This document shows, in pieces, positions 1-14,562 of a DNA stretch of 64,000 nt. Each line of letters starts with the position of its first letter. Within the stretch, counting starts at the first letter, position 1. Location: NCBI GenBank assembly GCA_020055645.1, contig CM034550.1:17497001-17561000 (forward strand). Reading direction: 5' to 3'. The notes under the pieces were generated by a model. That model searched no databases and was not told the origin of the DNA. It saw nothing but the letters and a program-made list of their open reading frames with translations. A program made the position numbers and the translations under genes. The stretch comes from Tomocerus qinae. Taxonomy: Eukaryota; Arthropoda; Collembola; Entomobryomorpha; Tomoceridae.

Positions 1-2845
1 GTCGGATTACACTTACTCCTGAAAATACAGAAAGCTAATAGTAGAACAGTCAAAATAAAGGCTCGACAAGTCCGCTTTACTCCCATGCAACTTCAACTTT
101 ATTAGCAACAGCACAAACTTTCAATTTATGACTCTGGCTTTATAGCTTTTTACTTAATAGAAACGTTAACTTCTTCTGGATTACGTCACACATTATACAG
201 TCCATCTAGACGGATGCTAAATACCTATGTCCAGTCACACAATAACCTTTTGCTCTACGTCAGTTTGTTCTTGGACTAAAACTAGGAATTAATCCAGCGG
301 ATTCTTGCCACTCGTATATATTGTGAGTACACTTATGTGTGCTCTAACGTATTGTTAATATTGCTAAACGTTGTAAAGCAATATTGTATTTATTGTGTTA
401 GCGTATTGCGCAGATAAGAAGTTACTAATAAATGGAAATGGACAGTAAAGTGGTTTTGTTTACCGTAACACACGTAACATTGTGATGGGATGGAATAAAG
501 TAACCCTTACACACAGGCTTTTCCTATTATATAATTTGTACCTAAGTTGTTAGAATTTTGGTAACCGAACTAAAATTACCTTAAAAGTAACTGTTACGTT
601 ATTCTCAGTTTTCCCTATAAATGAATGGTTCAAAATATTTAAAAAATGGGCATATTTTTCCAAAATATTATACTAGAATTCGGAATCAGAATTCCAATGG
701 CAAAAACAAGTTTAGTAATTATTTTGTTGTTACAATAATAATAATAGATGGGTCCAATCCTGTAATTCGCAGTATAACAAAAAATAAGAGTGGACCATAT
801 TAAATGAAAACGGTCCATATAAGAGATACCAGGGTCTAACAATTTACCCAATTGTTTTGCCAATGACATCAATTTTGACAAATGGATCAAACCTTGTGAC
901 TCGCGTTAGGGAAGTATTCAAAATAGCCCTTTCAAAATCAAAATTCAAAAAAGTTTGATTGAATATTTATGGGGTTTATAAACTATGAGTATGAGTGAAT
1001 GAAAAAATACTAAAACACAACTTTGGGTCATCACCATAAAAAGTTTCAAATAGTTTTATCAAAATTTCTCAAAAAACGGAAGTTTTTCAACATTTCTTAA
1101 AATGTGTGTCATTTGTTCAACCTACTTATGCCAATTCTAAGCACCGATGTTTATGTAAAAGAGCCTCAAGAGTCATGTTCCTATGCTGCTAACAGTATTT
1201 TGATGGGAGACCTCATCAAAGTAAAGTTCCTTCAGGGATCAAGTTTCTTTGTTCCGAACATTTTTCCATCGCCACATTTTGCATTATTTTTTCAGTGTTT
1301 TTCATAGCAGGAACTCAGGTTTTTCGCTTACAGTCGAATGAAATGTCTCGGTATTTTAATACTTGGAAGGGGAGTAGTTACATGATATGACTGCACGGTT
1401 GATGTTGAATATCTATGTAGGAAATGAAACTAGAAGCAAGTGAACATAATATAGGTGGACAGTGGATATGCATAATGTATTATGTATCTATTTATGTACA
1501 TTAAGGTAGAAAAGGCAAAGAGGTACTTCACCTCGGTGCAATTCCCTCCCTCCTTTCTATTTACCTGACTCTGTTATGATACCATCCACTTTCATTTCAA
1601 CTGAATAAGTAATGGAGTGACTAATAGCAAGTTGTCTCTTCTGACCTGACTTTTCCTTCCCACCATTACAAACGCTAGAATTTCGTCCCCAGGCTTTTTC
1701 TGTGTGATGTTAGTTAATGGTTGCACAAAGTATAATATTAGAAAACTATGTACCGTTGCAAAAGGCTTAGCTGTCAGAAGAGGAATAGTATTGCAAACAT
1801 ACTAAAATAGCATTTTTGCACAAACAATGCAGTAATAAATAAAACACAACTGCCAATGTAGCCAATTAAGCATCGAATTTGTAATTGATCATTTAATATT
1901 TTACAATCTACAATTTCTATACCTGAATCAAATAGATCCGATTAAAATTCTGATTAACGTACTGATCCAAAAAATTATTTCATCTGAAAATCTTCAAATG
2001 ATAACTTACGAACGAACCTTATTAACTACCTTAATTAAATCCACACTGTCTTGACCTACACGTAATTTCAATTTACACTAAATATTCAAAGGTAATGATT
2101 TTCCAAACAGGGTATGAATGCGTAACCCGTGAAATAGTTAGTACGTGAGACATAGTAAAAATTGAAAAAGAGGAAACCACTTATACAAGTGAGTGTGCTA
2201 TATCTATGTTGCCCCTCTGATTAGACAGAATGTTGTTAGCCGGTCGGTACAATATTTTAGCGTGTAAAAGGGTAGTATTGTAGCTTGTTATGTGTAAGTG
2301 AGCAGAATAGAAGTGAGTATTCCCACGAAGAAGGGAGAGAGTAAATATGTAACGCAGCATAAACAGAACAGACCATACGCATACCACAAGTAGCTAATAT
2401 TGCATTCAACATGGAAATAAACAAAACGTGAATTGAAAACCGGTGAGGACATAGCGTGCGTATCCGTACGTACGTTTGTAGCGTCTGCCATGCCACACCA
2501 CAACTATGTACTAATGCTTCGGCTTTATGTAACGTTGACGTTTGAGTCTGTCTATCTGTCACTCCCAGTTAGAGAGAATCATACTTTTCCTATCTGTCTC
2601 TCCATCTAACCGTAAGTGTATTTACACAGAACTATATTACATTACCCATTTGAAATTACCACAGTACCCTAGGTATATTATGTGATTGCAATTGCACCCA
2701 CCACCAACAACCGAAAAGGGTCTTTGCTTCTTTCTGTCTTGTTATTGTATAGTAAAACACATTTGAGACTCATTTTATATGTGCTAATGCAATAGAGATA
2801 ATAATATAAATAGGTAATATATGAGATGTATGGAGAGATAGTCGT

Positions 2846-2875
2846 CGTGATGTGATCCAATCACTTCACATCACG
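2846..2875. repeat. Short perfect inverted repeat (10-bp stem)
   Basis: CGTGATGTGA at 2846-2855 is the exact reverse complement of TCACATCACG at 2866-2875, leaving a 10-base loop. The words lie in DNA rich in TGATG/GATGTG repeats, so the stem may have arisen from local word duplication rather than as a functional hairpin. Confidence 0.6.
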
Positions 2876-3102
2876 TCAGGGGAAAATCATATTGTAACAT
2901 GACGAATGATGCGTTTCCCATACTCGAATTCGAAAAGATACACTACACGCATTTTCTATCCATAAGTAATGCCAGACCTGACACACATGAATAACCTAGA
3001 AGCTTAGTCATGTAAAACAAAACGAGGGCGTGTGTAATACAAAAGGGATACATACTTACCCAAGACTCTCGTTCTCCGTGTGGCCTCGTTTTGCCTCGTT
3101 TC

Positions 3103-3118
3103 CTCTCTCTCTCTCTCT
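3103..3118. repeat. (CT)8 microsatellite
   Basis: Eight uninterrupted CT units. A complementary-sense run, (AG)7, sits at 14549-14562. Other short runs seen include (ATAA)4 at 51143-51158, (CTTTT)3 plus CTTT at 43337-43355, (CGT)4 at 60302-60313, and (TCTG)3 at 42811-42822 and 56614-56625. Confidence 0.85.
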
Positions 3119-6100
3119 TCTACACTTATACTACGTCAACATTATTGTTAGTTCCGTCCACTTAACAGACAAAAGTAGATTCGATTAGAGTAATTGTGAA
3201 ATGAACTTCACTTGGATTTCAATTTGGATAAATCCTCTATAATCTCATAATCGCTCCGTAAAGAAAGATTATTGACCGAATGCACACCGTGCAATTTTTA
3301 ATTCAGCCCTAGGTTAGTATGTAAATCCTTATCTGTTTTTTATAGACACTTATTAGCAAAATGACAATGCTCTTTGATTTCCTTTGTCGTTTTTACTGGT
3401 ACTATTGTAACTAACTGCACATGTTTGACAAAGAACTTCATTATGCATTCTGCTTTATAAATGCAAACTGAGCTGTTTATGAATCGGTCTTTAATAACCT
3501 TGAAGCATCCATCATTTCTAAACTAAATTACACTGAGTTATTAAAAAGAATGATTCAGTGTCATTCGCTATTATACCTGAAAGGGAACATTAACTATAAC
3601 TCTATCTACATAAAAAAATGTTCAAAGTAGGCTTAGCATATGTAAAGTCTGTGCTTAATTCTTTTTACTGTGTGTATACATTGGTCCTTAGTAAAAGGTT
3701 TTAAAGAGCGTTTGCAGTAAAAGCTCATAAATATTCAAGGGAAACTAATGGAAATAATTAAAAACTCATAAAGTAATATATATTCTCGGACTGTTGACCT
3801 CAAACTCGGTTGAGTATGTTTTTTAGAGTATTCTTCGTTGACTAGATGGCTGTGTCTAGTTATACGGTTATTACATGGTTGATGTCAAGAGAAGGGGTTT
3901 GATATGCAGGAGGCAGTACACAAATCATATGTAATGCCGTATAGCATAAGTAATGCAATAGAATAGAATTACATTAGTAAGAGGGAGTCTCCATTACATT
4001 CACAAGTAGCCTGGAATTGTAATGGCCAGTCTATTCAAGGGAAAGTAAGTAAAAGCCTTAAGCAGTATTTTCTGCCACAAATACACTATCACTTTACATA
4101 GTTTTGGAAAGCTGTGTGGCAGTATGTAAGTACTCTGTATACTAGTTACTGTTTAATATGTAAGAGTACCACTCCCACACTCTAGCAAACTATTATGTTA
4201 CATTACGTATTACAATGGAAAGAGAGGAAATTCGAGGCGAAAGTGAAACTAAAACGAAACCACAATGAGAAAAGCCAAGGATGCTCACCACAGTAAAAGT
4301 ACTTTCATATTTCCATAAAACATAATGCGAATTCTTTATTAAAAATGTCTCTCATCATGCTCTGCTTCTTTTGCCATTGCATCAGTCACTATATATATAC
4401 TCTCTGACTATCGTGTTTTGTACTAATGAGCCTAGTCAAAGCATATGCACAGTGTTGAAAATTATATGACATAGTCTCCCCATCTCCCATAATAATAGAA
4501 AGAGACATTTAACCATACGACTCTGTCTGTACAGACAGAAATCTTTTAGTAATAATATTCTGCACAAAGAGAGTACTAATATATTACTTATGTAGAAAGT
4601 AATAAAAAGATAAAGCCATTGTGCATTTTATGACTAAGCGCATGCACGCAGTCTTTTTCCAGAAAAGTGAATATGGAATAACAGATAGACACTTAATAGT
4701 TTGAGAAAAAGAATTGTGTTACAATATATCTAAATATACACTATATAAAAGTGTGTGTGTAAGCGTTATTGTAGTGCGTGTACATAAGTACCAAGTCTAA
4801 TAACACGGAGGAGAGAATAAAAGAAAGAAAGTTTCTCAGATCTGATCTCTTGTGCAGTAAGGAATGCATTTGGGAAGATTTCAAAGGGTTTTCTGTTCAG
4901 TGTCGTGCATTTAATCGTATCATGAGAAAATACTAAATATAACGCTAATACCAAACTCCATTAAATAGGAAGGAGAGTGTGTAAAAAGGAAGGGAAGGAT
5001 CTTAGTTTCCGGTTGGTTAACTTTGGTTTGGCTTAAGAATTAATATGGTCTCACTTGAGTGAAGTGTAGTCGGATTGTAGCTGTGACTTTGTTGCATATG
5101 TATGCTTGAGGATAATAAGCCGTAAAAATTGATTAGGATATGGAGAAAAAGATGAGCTAGGGAGCGAGGGGAGGAGAAACAACAAAGAATTTGGAAAGAT
5201 GATGAAAAATCTTATACATATTCAGATTGGGTTAAGCATTCTATTAGTTAAGGAGAAATGAATAAGAGAAAGTGTCAGTCTTGAGTCTGGAGTGCTTAGA
5301 GTGTAACTAAATAGACGAGGAGAGGACGAAGTATGAAATTATGCATAGTGTTATGTTAGAAGGTTGTGGGAGGTGGAGGAAAGTAAATATAGAGATAAAG
5401 CAAAGGAAAGCAGAGCAAAGCAAACGAAAGGCTTAGGAGATAAGTACAAGTTTTATTCGCATGTCCCATCCTTTGGTTTGGTAGTTGATGGGAATTAGAT
5501 TCTTTTAGACTCTGTTTTGTTTGTGTGATGCGATGTGATGTGATGGGAATGGGATGTGAAGTGATGGCTCAATATACTAGTGCAAACACAGTTTATCTTT
5601 TGAGACCCAAACTGATGCATCTGAGCGAAACCAATGTAATCCATAAGGCACTGTAATTCCCTTCCTTATTGCATTTGCATCTATGTATAGAACTTGCAAC
5701 TTGATATATCTATATAGTACTGTGCATCTTATATGTAGGATTTCATACATTGTGTTCTCTGTGTACTTATGAAGGAATGGAACAATTTTATCGAGATTAA
5801 GGGATTCAATAGACATTTTCTTTCTATGTACAAAAAATCTCGTTATATGCAACTCAAACACTTATAGAGACTTACTTTATAAAGATCTACGCATTGTCGG
5901 TGTGTTCTGAAATGCAAAAGGACTATATAAAGACTATTAGTTTGTAGCAGTGGAAGAAATGTCGAAAGCAAGAAAGACTAATATGAAACAAAAGGGGGAA
6001 ATCTATGAAGCCTGTTCATAAAGTACATAAGCAGGATTATGAATATTCAAAAAAGGGACCGAGAAAAATACGGAGTGAGCGATGAGCGATTTACATTTGC

Positions 6101-9100
6101 ATATTTTTTTCTCCTTTTGATTTTCTTTATGGGTTTTGTGCGAGGATTGCTACGGCACACAACTGTACGTATGGCATTATGTCTCAATCTATTATATATC
6201 ATGTAATAGTACAGAGATTTAGTGCTACCCGTTTTATGGGATGTGCACCAGATACCTCTTTCTCTTTAAATACAGCTCAAGTCGCATAGTAGTCGACTCT
6301 AAACTACGGGAAAGTCAATATACAATGTAGTAGTAATGCATAGATGGATATGTGACTCTTTTAATTTGTTCTATAAAATGGAAGTTACGATCAATCTGCT
6401 CGTTTCAAGTCTGCTCTGTAAATATAGATCCACGCGTCCTCGCTCCCCTCCATTACTTTCTTTTCTTTCTCATCAACCCAGCGACAGAAAAGCGTAATGA
6501 AAAATTATGGTGATGTGATGCAATGTAATGCAACTTGATGTGATGTGATTTCTGCCACAAAGTTAAATCAAATCTACTCAAGGGCACGTGTCTCATTCCT
6601 CTGCTAATAGAATGAATTTTAATCCTCACTCCAATTTGTTTCTTGTGTCACGCTCTTTTCAACTCCACGCTTTACCAATCCCTAAAACTGTTTTTCCAAT
6701 TTCCATATCGCTAATTAAACTGTCTTTAATCTCCATTCCACGAACAGCCTCTAGTAAAAATCTTTCTAAAGTTTCAAAATTTAAATGTCAAAATCTTACA
6801 GCTAAAACGTTGAAAGTTGTACAGTAGCTATGTGGAGACTATCTGCTTGGTCTTAAACAGTCGTAATATGACTGAACTGTAGAAATTAGGAATGATTCAC
6901 TTTTTATCTTAATATTATATTATATACTATCTAGATCTACGCTTTGGCGCTCTATACGTTGTTACACTAATAAACGGTGATTCCGTCTATTGAATTAACA
7001 TGCTATATTATTATTACTATACATTTAAATACATAGATTAAAATCTGACCTAAACATATAAGCCTGGGATGTAACTATCGAATAGATAGTTCTACATCAT
7101 GCAAATCGGTTATAGTTGCAATAGGGTACAATAATGATATTATTATAGGGATAAATTGTAAATGGTTATGCAATGGTAGTAATTGTGTGTAAGATGGGTG
7201 GAGTTGTTGTTTGTGTGGATATAATATAGGGATGGATGTAGAGAAAAGGAGTAAAAAGGAAATAGTTGTTCCCACTAGAAATAAAGAAAGCTGAGTGATG
7301 TGATGTGGTGTGAGTGGTAGGAGTAAATGGAAGTTGGTGTTCTAGCGATATAGTTTTTCTTAGAAGAATTGGTTCCTGTGCTTTAGTTTAGTTGAGTGTA
7401 CATAGGAGTGTGATGTGAAGGAGTCCCCAGATGCGGGAGCAGCTGTAAAGTAATAATTTCCAATTTCTTCCGACATTGATCGCCCACTTTTAGGGTTTTC
7501 TTATCGGCCTTGCCTTGGGTTTGGATTTAGTCGAATCTTATCGTACGTATCTGAGTGCAATGTTCCAAATCCGATGGAATCAAAGGATTCTCAGCAATTT
7601 GGGCCAAGCCGAGCCAAGTCAACTCAACTCATGTCATGCCTTACATAGCATGCAGGATTCCAATCCAATCCAAATGCTTTACTACTACAGGACACTTTCT
7701 ACTATTACGGATATATTGCAATAGATACAGATATTCTTAGCAACTAAGGTGATCAAATGAGATAGGATCAAGCTCCCTTGTTTCTTTCGACTTTATTTCT
7801 ATCTATAGGAGCAAAGTAGCATTCGTGTATGTAGAGCAGCTCCAATAAGTGCACTATATACAGCAGTGTGATACAAAGCTCTGTGTATGTATCTGTACTG
7901 TCTGTGTCGTCGCATAAAAGGAAGAGAACAGCTGATGTCGATGTTACGTGAAGTGAACTGGAGTTAAGTCGAGTCAAGTAAAGACAAGCCAAAGTAAAAG
8001 TAAACTCCCGTTTTTTTCTCGCCTAGTCAACTCGGCTTTAGCTCAATTCAACCCAGACTCTGCAAAGACGAGTCTCTTATTTGGCTCACTCACTCTCCTA
8101 CTGTAATATACATCCATTATACACTACTACATACAGATAGCACCGTATTATTCACTTGTACATACTTCCTAAGTGCCACAGTGTAAAAAGAAAGGCTACC
8201 TACTCTTCCTCTCACTTCTGTGATCTGATACAGACAGTTAAATTCAACTCAAAGTGACTTGGACCCGATTGCTACTTGCTACATCGCAATCCAAAACCCA
8301 TCACCTAAGGATTCAGAATTTCTCTAGCTATGCACTTACTGCTCTAAACGAGAGTCACTCTTGAGTCTTAAGCTAACATCCGTAGATACTATCTCTGATT
8401 TCCAAGTGAGATTAAAACAAACCGTGTCAGATAACGTTTAGATAAGCTAAAATTGTGGAATCAGAACTATTATCGTATAATTAGCGGAATGAATTACTAT
8501 TAAATTACCATTTAGACATATAACTTGGTTTTAATTGTCTGCCATATAAGTTGATGTTGATATATTTTTATTTCTATTTGCTATTGGAATGAAAATATTT
8601 GTGTTCAGCACGTTTTTCTTTTCCTTTTCACTAAAGTTCTTCGTGTTAAAAGGTGAATAGCGGCTGAAAAGAGTCTTTATCCTTTGGTGCGATTTATTTA
8701 CGAAGCTTTCTTTCAAGTCAAAGGAACTTGTTTCTTTCTCACCTTTTACACATTCTGAGTCCTTTTGTATAGTAGAAGGTTTTGACTGCAGTCTTGTGGA
8801 AAGCAACCACCTTAACCAAAAACAGATCGATCAATTTGTATGTATGAATGAGCAGGAGCATGCAGTGTTTGAGGTAGACCTAAACAAAACCGATGCGATA
8901 TGTATCAATTTTTTATACTTTTCTCAAATAAAAGTATCATTCCCTGCACGCGTAACCCTTTCTCGTCTTTAAAAGATGTTTTGGGAGTAGTAGATACTCG
9001 GATTAAAATAGTAGGTCAGAAAGTAGGATAGAATATTTAATCGTATTTTAAGAATAATATTTTGGTATGGGAAAAGTTTGTAAACACTCGGATATGTCTG

Positions 9101-10606
9101 TTTACAAAGTAAAGAGAAACAAATAGGAGAAAACAGGAAAGTAGTAAAGTTGTTCTTAAGTAATGTCAGAAATGAACTCAATTCGGAACCTTCATAAAGA
9201 TAGATTCGTAAGTTGTAGCTACACAGGGAAAAAATATTGGTAGTAATTTAATAGTTGTATATGTATAGTGTATATAAATGCTAAAATGTGTCTTGTTTGT
9301 AGAATTCTTGTACTACTTATTTAGGAAAAGAGTTGGGTTAGATGGATTACTTTGTTCTTTATATTATTGCTCAATAAATAGATGGTCTATATGTGCATTA
9401 AGAGTATGTAATATTTATTTGTAGTTGTAAGTTGGAAGGTAGTGATAGTATTTTATCTGTAAGTATTCCTTTCGGGAAAAGCTTCCGTAGGAAAAGGCCT
9501 TACGGTTCGTAACTTTTCTTCTCCGCCTATATTCTGTGTACATAAGTTAGAGTTCAATTCTTGGAGTACATATAGTATATTAGCAAAACCGTGAGGCATT
9601 TATGTTTCAGTTTCCAGTGAAGTGGACTGACGGTAGAACGAAACCAATAGTTTACCGGATACGGGATTCGGTGCATTTTGGTTCGTTTCGGTTGAGGTTT
9701 CTGATGCCCTTTCCGGATGACTTTCGTTTCGTTCCTTTTGCCGCTTCATCAGCAACTATGTCGAGATATATTCTGGATTTTATGGCAAATTCTTTCGATT
9801 AGACTTTATACGCACAGAAATATATCACAAATACACTTCCCTGTCTACATAGTCTGTGTATATAGCCATGTTTTGCCATTTACTATATCTGACCTCATGC
9901 ATACCGTGAGGAGTAATAGCACTTATATAGTGAAGACCATCCCTACTCGACAATTGCATTGTGTATGAAGTTAAAGTTGCCCGGAAGCCGTTTTACCATT
10001 AAATCGAACGGGGAATTGCACATTAGAAAGAAATGTTTCTTGTCCTGTGGGGTACTACGTAATAGGAAGGAGAAGAGGGGAAATATATTATAGGTAGCTT
10101 GATTTACTTTTCAAACCCTACACTCTACTTTATACTCAAATGTATTATCACATCCACATCTACCAACCCAAGTCACTCCGTTGCGCTTCAATAACAAATA
10201 ATCTGCGTGGGCTGGTTTTATTAATATTATTTTCTATTATTGTATTATCCTATCCTAATAATCACACTTACTAGAGTGTTCATGTACTTATCATAGTCAA
10301 TATTTCCGATAATTCCAATAGGGTCGTAAATTATTTATAGTTTATCAATGTCTCATTAATAATTTATTATTTGATCTCCAGCAACAATGCATTTAAATGG
10401 ATTGAATACTCCCTTACCTATTTTATAGATTTCACAATTTTGTACATTCACATAGCACAGCACAAGATATTTCGCAATAAAAAACATGTATATCCTGACA
10501 ATAACCTATTTTAACCAGAGAGTTGGCAACGCAGGTTGTAAAGTAGAGTCAAAACCGTAATGCCTTTCAATGGTACAAAAATCAATCCCTATTGTCTTCG
10601 ATTATG

Positions 10607-10716
10607 CATCAGTAGGTATGGTAAAAATTTCGCGCCGTTTTACGGCGGAAGTTGTCGGATGTATTAGTAGGTATCGGTAAATTTTCGCGCCGTTTAACGG
10701 CGGAGCTATTCATCAA
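10607..10716. repeat. Two-copy 55-bp tandem repeat carrying GC-rich dyads
   Basis: The word AGTAGGTAT occurs at 10611 and again at 10666, and each is followed by a GGTAAA run, TTTCGCGCCG, then a dyad. The first dyad is CGCCGTTTTACGGCG (10633-10647) and the second is CGCCGTTTAACGGCG (10688-10702), exactly 55 bases apart. The second differs from perfect symmetry only at its odd central base. The GC-rich core (several CpGs) stands out in AT-rich surroundings. It may be the tip of a repeat family or a protein-binding site array. The exact repeat edges are approximate. Confidence 0.7.
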
Positions 10717-13700
10717 TGTTATAAAAAAAATATTCTCCACTTTTGCTCTATTTCCCTGTGTATTATTAGAACCTATTATATCAGTTTAATAGAAAATCCG
10801 AAAGAAATAAGGAAAAATCAAAAGGTTTTAATTGTTGATGCAAAATAAATTTCTAAACACGGAAAATGTTGAAAAGGAAAGTATAAAAAACCAGCTACGT
10901 GTTACAAGTAGTCTGCAGTGGCTAAGGCTATGTGGGGATGTTATGATTTAATGGATTCATTGTCTCAGTCTTATCGGGTACTGTAGGTGTTTAATGTGCG
11001 TAGGTATTCTTTTAGTTCTAACTGCATAGGTACTTTATTTTGGAAGAGATTTCTCTTTGTAATTGACTTTTTCTTCTTTTCTTTTCATTCCATTTAGTTC
11101 TGTTGGCTTTAGTTTTAGATGTGGATTCCCCTTTCCTTAATAGCGAGACTATTAGAGAGAGGAAAGGAGTTATAACTTTACTTAAGAGTAGCGAGTTTCC
11201 TTCGTTTACTTGCCATTGTCAGCGTCAGATTCCCAATCGACTAAGAAATTATAGCCTGTATTTAGAAATCTGTGAAAAAAGTGTGCTTAAGGATAATGTA
11301 GACACATCCATAGAAAATTTCCTGTTACTCTTAAGAATAGTGCGGAAACTTAAGTGAAGCAGTATTATATTCTCTACTCTGATATTCCATTCAGGAATCA
11401 TATTATTTTCGCATGAAAAGACTTGACTTCATCCGTTTCTACTTGATCATTCAAAATCATTTCGATTCTTTTCTCTACCTCTGCCTGCTCATTTCTTATC
11501 ACTCCGTGAAAGACGAGCCGAATCACGAATCAAGTTCTCCAGCTTCTATTCTTTTTATTCAAAGGGTTAATTAAGTTACTTTGCATGTTACTACTCTTTT
11601 ATAAGCAAAATGCAATCATTTCCATATATCTAAAGCTGTTCACTAAAGAACTGTATCTTTAGACACATGCCATTCCAGCCCAGGTCAGGGAACATTAATT
11701 TAGATTATCAACCAAAGTTTTAATGCCATGGAATAATGAAGGATTCTAATAATAGTCGAGAGAACATTCATTACCCTAAAATAAGACGTTTTGGAAATAA
11801 TTATCAAACACAAATAATTCTCTGAGCATTAATCAAAAGCGTGTCGTACATGACTGAACAATCTTCTTTACGATAAAATAATGTCCCGCCATCAAAGGCT
11901 TTAAAATTGATATTTTTTAAAATCAGTCCTAATCAAGAAACCCAATTAGAAATCTGTTCTGAATTCAGATATCCTCAAATGCTGGATTTTCACCTATAAA
12001 GAACAGATTAAACTTTCAAAAAGTCTGGAAAGTAAAAATAATCGGTTATCAATTTAAATTAATGTTTTCCAAAACAAATCCTAACTTGGAAAATTTCATT
12101 ATACATATTTTCAATTCAAATTAGAGAAACATTATATTTTCTAGATGAAATGCAATTTAAAACTTAAATAGATGAAACTTGATAGAAAGTTGTAATTCAG
12201 ACAAACAAACATGAAATAAACGAACTTGCATTCGTGTATTAATCTCATTGAGCTTTGCCTGAGACAAATGCAATTATCTCCACCATTGAACAAACCGGGA
12301 AAAAGTAGAACAAAACATATCGTAGCATGATATGTCACGTAGTAAACTATATACATGGAAGGTTTGTTAGACGGGTATGTCAAATCAAACTAACCCACCC
12401 TGTAAAAGGATCGTATGGCAAGTAAGAGATGTTTTATATTTCACTGCATTGAAATTGGCATTAAGCATGCACGCATAAAGACTTGATTAACAGAGGCTTT
12501 TACTACAACTGTACATGTAGGTAACCTTTCTGGCAAACTACTCCGAAATTCCTATAATCTTTTTCTACGTAGTTTGGTAGAGCTACGTTTTGTATGTGAA
12601 GCGATAGTATGCATAGCACATGTATGTATTAATATGCATGGTATATTTGTCTTGATTCTAATACGGAGTTCTAACATGTGCATTTAACAAGCGGGGGTCA
12701 TTTTCTAGTAATATAATGTTAAGGTATATCCTGAATTCACTTTATACTGTCGAATTACTCTTCGTTGTTCTGAATAGCACAGTTTCATTATTTAACATAT
12801 AGAAAATTGAAGAGTGATTCTGTGCGTGACAATTAGCAATCACAGATTGCAAATTTGCGCATTTTCTCTGAGCTGTCAGCTACAAAATTAGAATTCACAA
12901 AACCAGTTTTTACAAAGTATAACATACTTATTAGATGCTATAATATACAGATGAAGTATGTGCACCAACTTTCATGTTTCCAAAATTACTAGTTATCCTA
13001 GTTAATCCAGGGTCTTACAGTCTGTTCCGTGCTGAATAATTGTCTCAGTGAAAAAATGCATTTATTTTTAGCTTTTATAAGTTGAGATATGTCATTTCAT
13101 TCAAGCAGTTCAGACCCCACTGCACTGCAAGTCACTCTGGTACTGACGTCATTGTATATATTCTGTTCTTCAATTAAATATTTTTACAAGGACAAGGTAA
13201 ACTTCTAATTTTCACAAATATAGTTCACTATAAATATACAGTTTATATTTAGAGGAACGCACACATCATAGAAAACTTACTTCTGAAACTTTTAAAACTA
13301 AAACCTATGCTTCAGCTGTGTAGCATTCAGTAAATATTAATTTAATGTTATTTACTTTATTCTATAAATGTAACAGATTTCCACATTTCTTCTTAGGTGT
13401 TTTTAAGCCAGAAAAACGTGTTTTAAATAAGTACCATGTAATTCTATCTAGTTCACTCACATGATAAGCTAGTATAATAATAAAAACACATATATAACAC
13501 CTTAACGGACTACCGTTTTGGAGATGAGTTTGCTTTGGAATAAAGTATTTTAATAGCAATTAAAGTATATATTATATAAATTGTGTTTACTAATTGATGC
13601 CAGTCAGTATACAAAATTTACCAGGCTTTCTTACTATCACACTGGTATTTTTACACATGCATTTGTGCCTTTTGTCTTCAGCTTTTTTTATTGTCACATA

Positions 13701-14548
13701 AACGGAGAAAATGACATATTCCAGATATTTTGTACCTATACCTAAAATGCAATAGCTACCTGATTCCACTTAGTTAGCAATTCATGTATGTGTTGGAAAT
13801 GTCCACTGCACACCCTTATTAGGCACAACCATTTTTAATTGCTGTATGAGCTATTCAATGTTACAAAATGTACAGAATATAAGTATACTCACAAACTATC
13901 ATCTAACTCATTTGTTGTGAACAGGTACATATGCAATTTATGTCAACGCACAACGAGATGCAATTACCATTACATACACGAGCTTAATGAGCCAGTTATA
14001 TAGTATATCAGAATAGGTTGGTAGATTTTAAAGAGAACCTAATATTGGCGTGACAAAGCTATATTGGCCCATATATAGTTTGTGTGCATACTTATATATT
14101 TACTAAATGCAACTGGTGTAGAATTGCATAAGTATTTAAAGCAACACCAGGATGTAGTGGTAGCAATTATACTACTCAAGTAGCTACGTAGAAAAGTAAT
14201 TATGGGCACTCCATTCGATAGATGATATAAAATGCACTAAACCCTGTAATATTTAGTGTATGTAACATTTTGCATTGTAAAATATATGAATATTTTCACG
14301 TGTACATAATTTATGTGTACTGAAATGGATTTGTAAGATTTTGAAAGTGTGTTATAGTATTTAGAGGTAAAATTAGTTAAAAGGTTGGAAAAATGTATAG
14401 TAAGTGTTATGTAGGATGGTAATGCATATGAGTAGAATGTCAATGTTGAATGGAAAGTGAAGTTATTGTGAAGAAAGAGGTTTATTGTTGGTGCTGGCGT
14501 GTTGAGTGGTGTTTGTGAGTAAGAGAAAGGAGATGGGGCCTTCAGAGC

Positions 14549-14562
14549 AGAGAGAGAGAGAG
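14549..14562. repeat. (AG)7 microsatellite
   Basis: Seven AG units inside a strongly purine/GT-skewed stretch (about 14270-14720). That skew also explains the long Ser/Thr/Phe/Asn-rich chance frame on the opposite strand. Confidence 0.85.
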
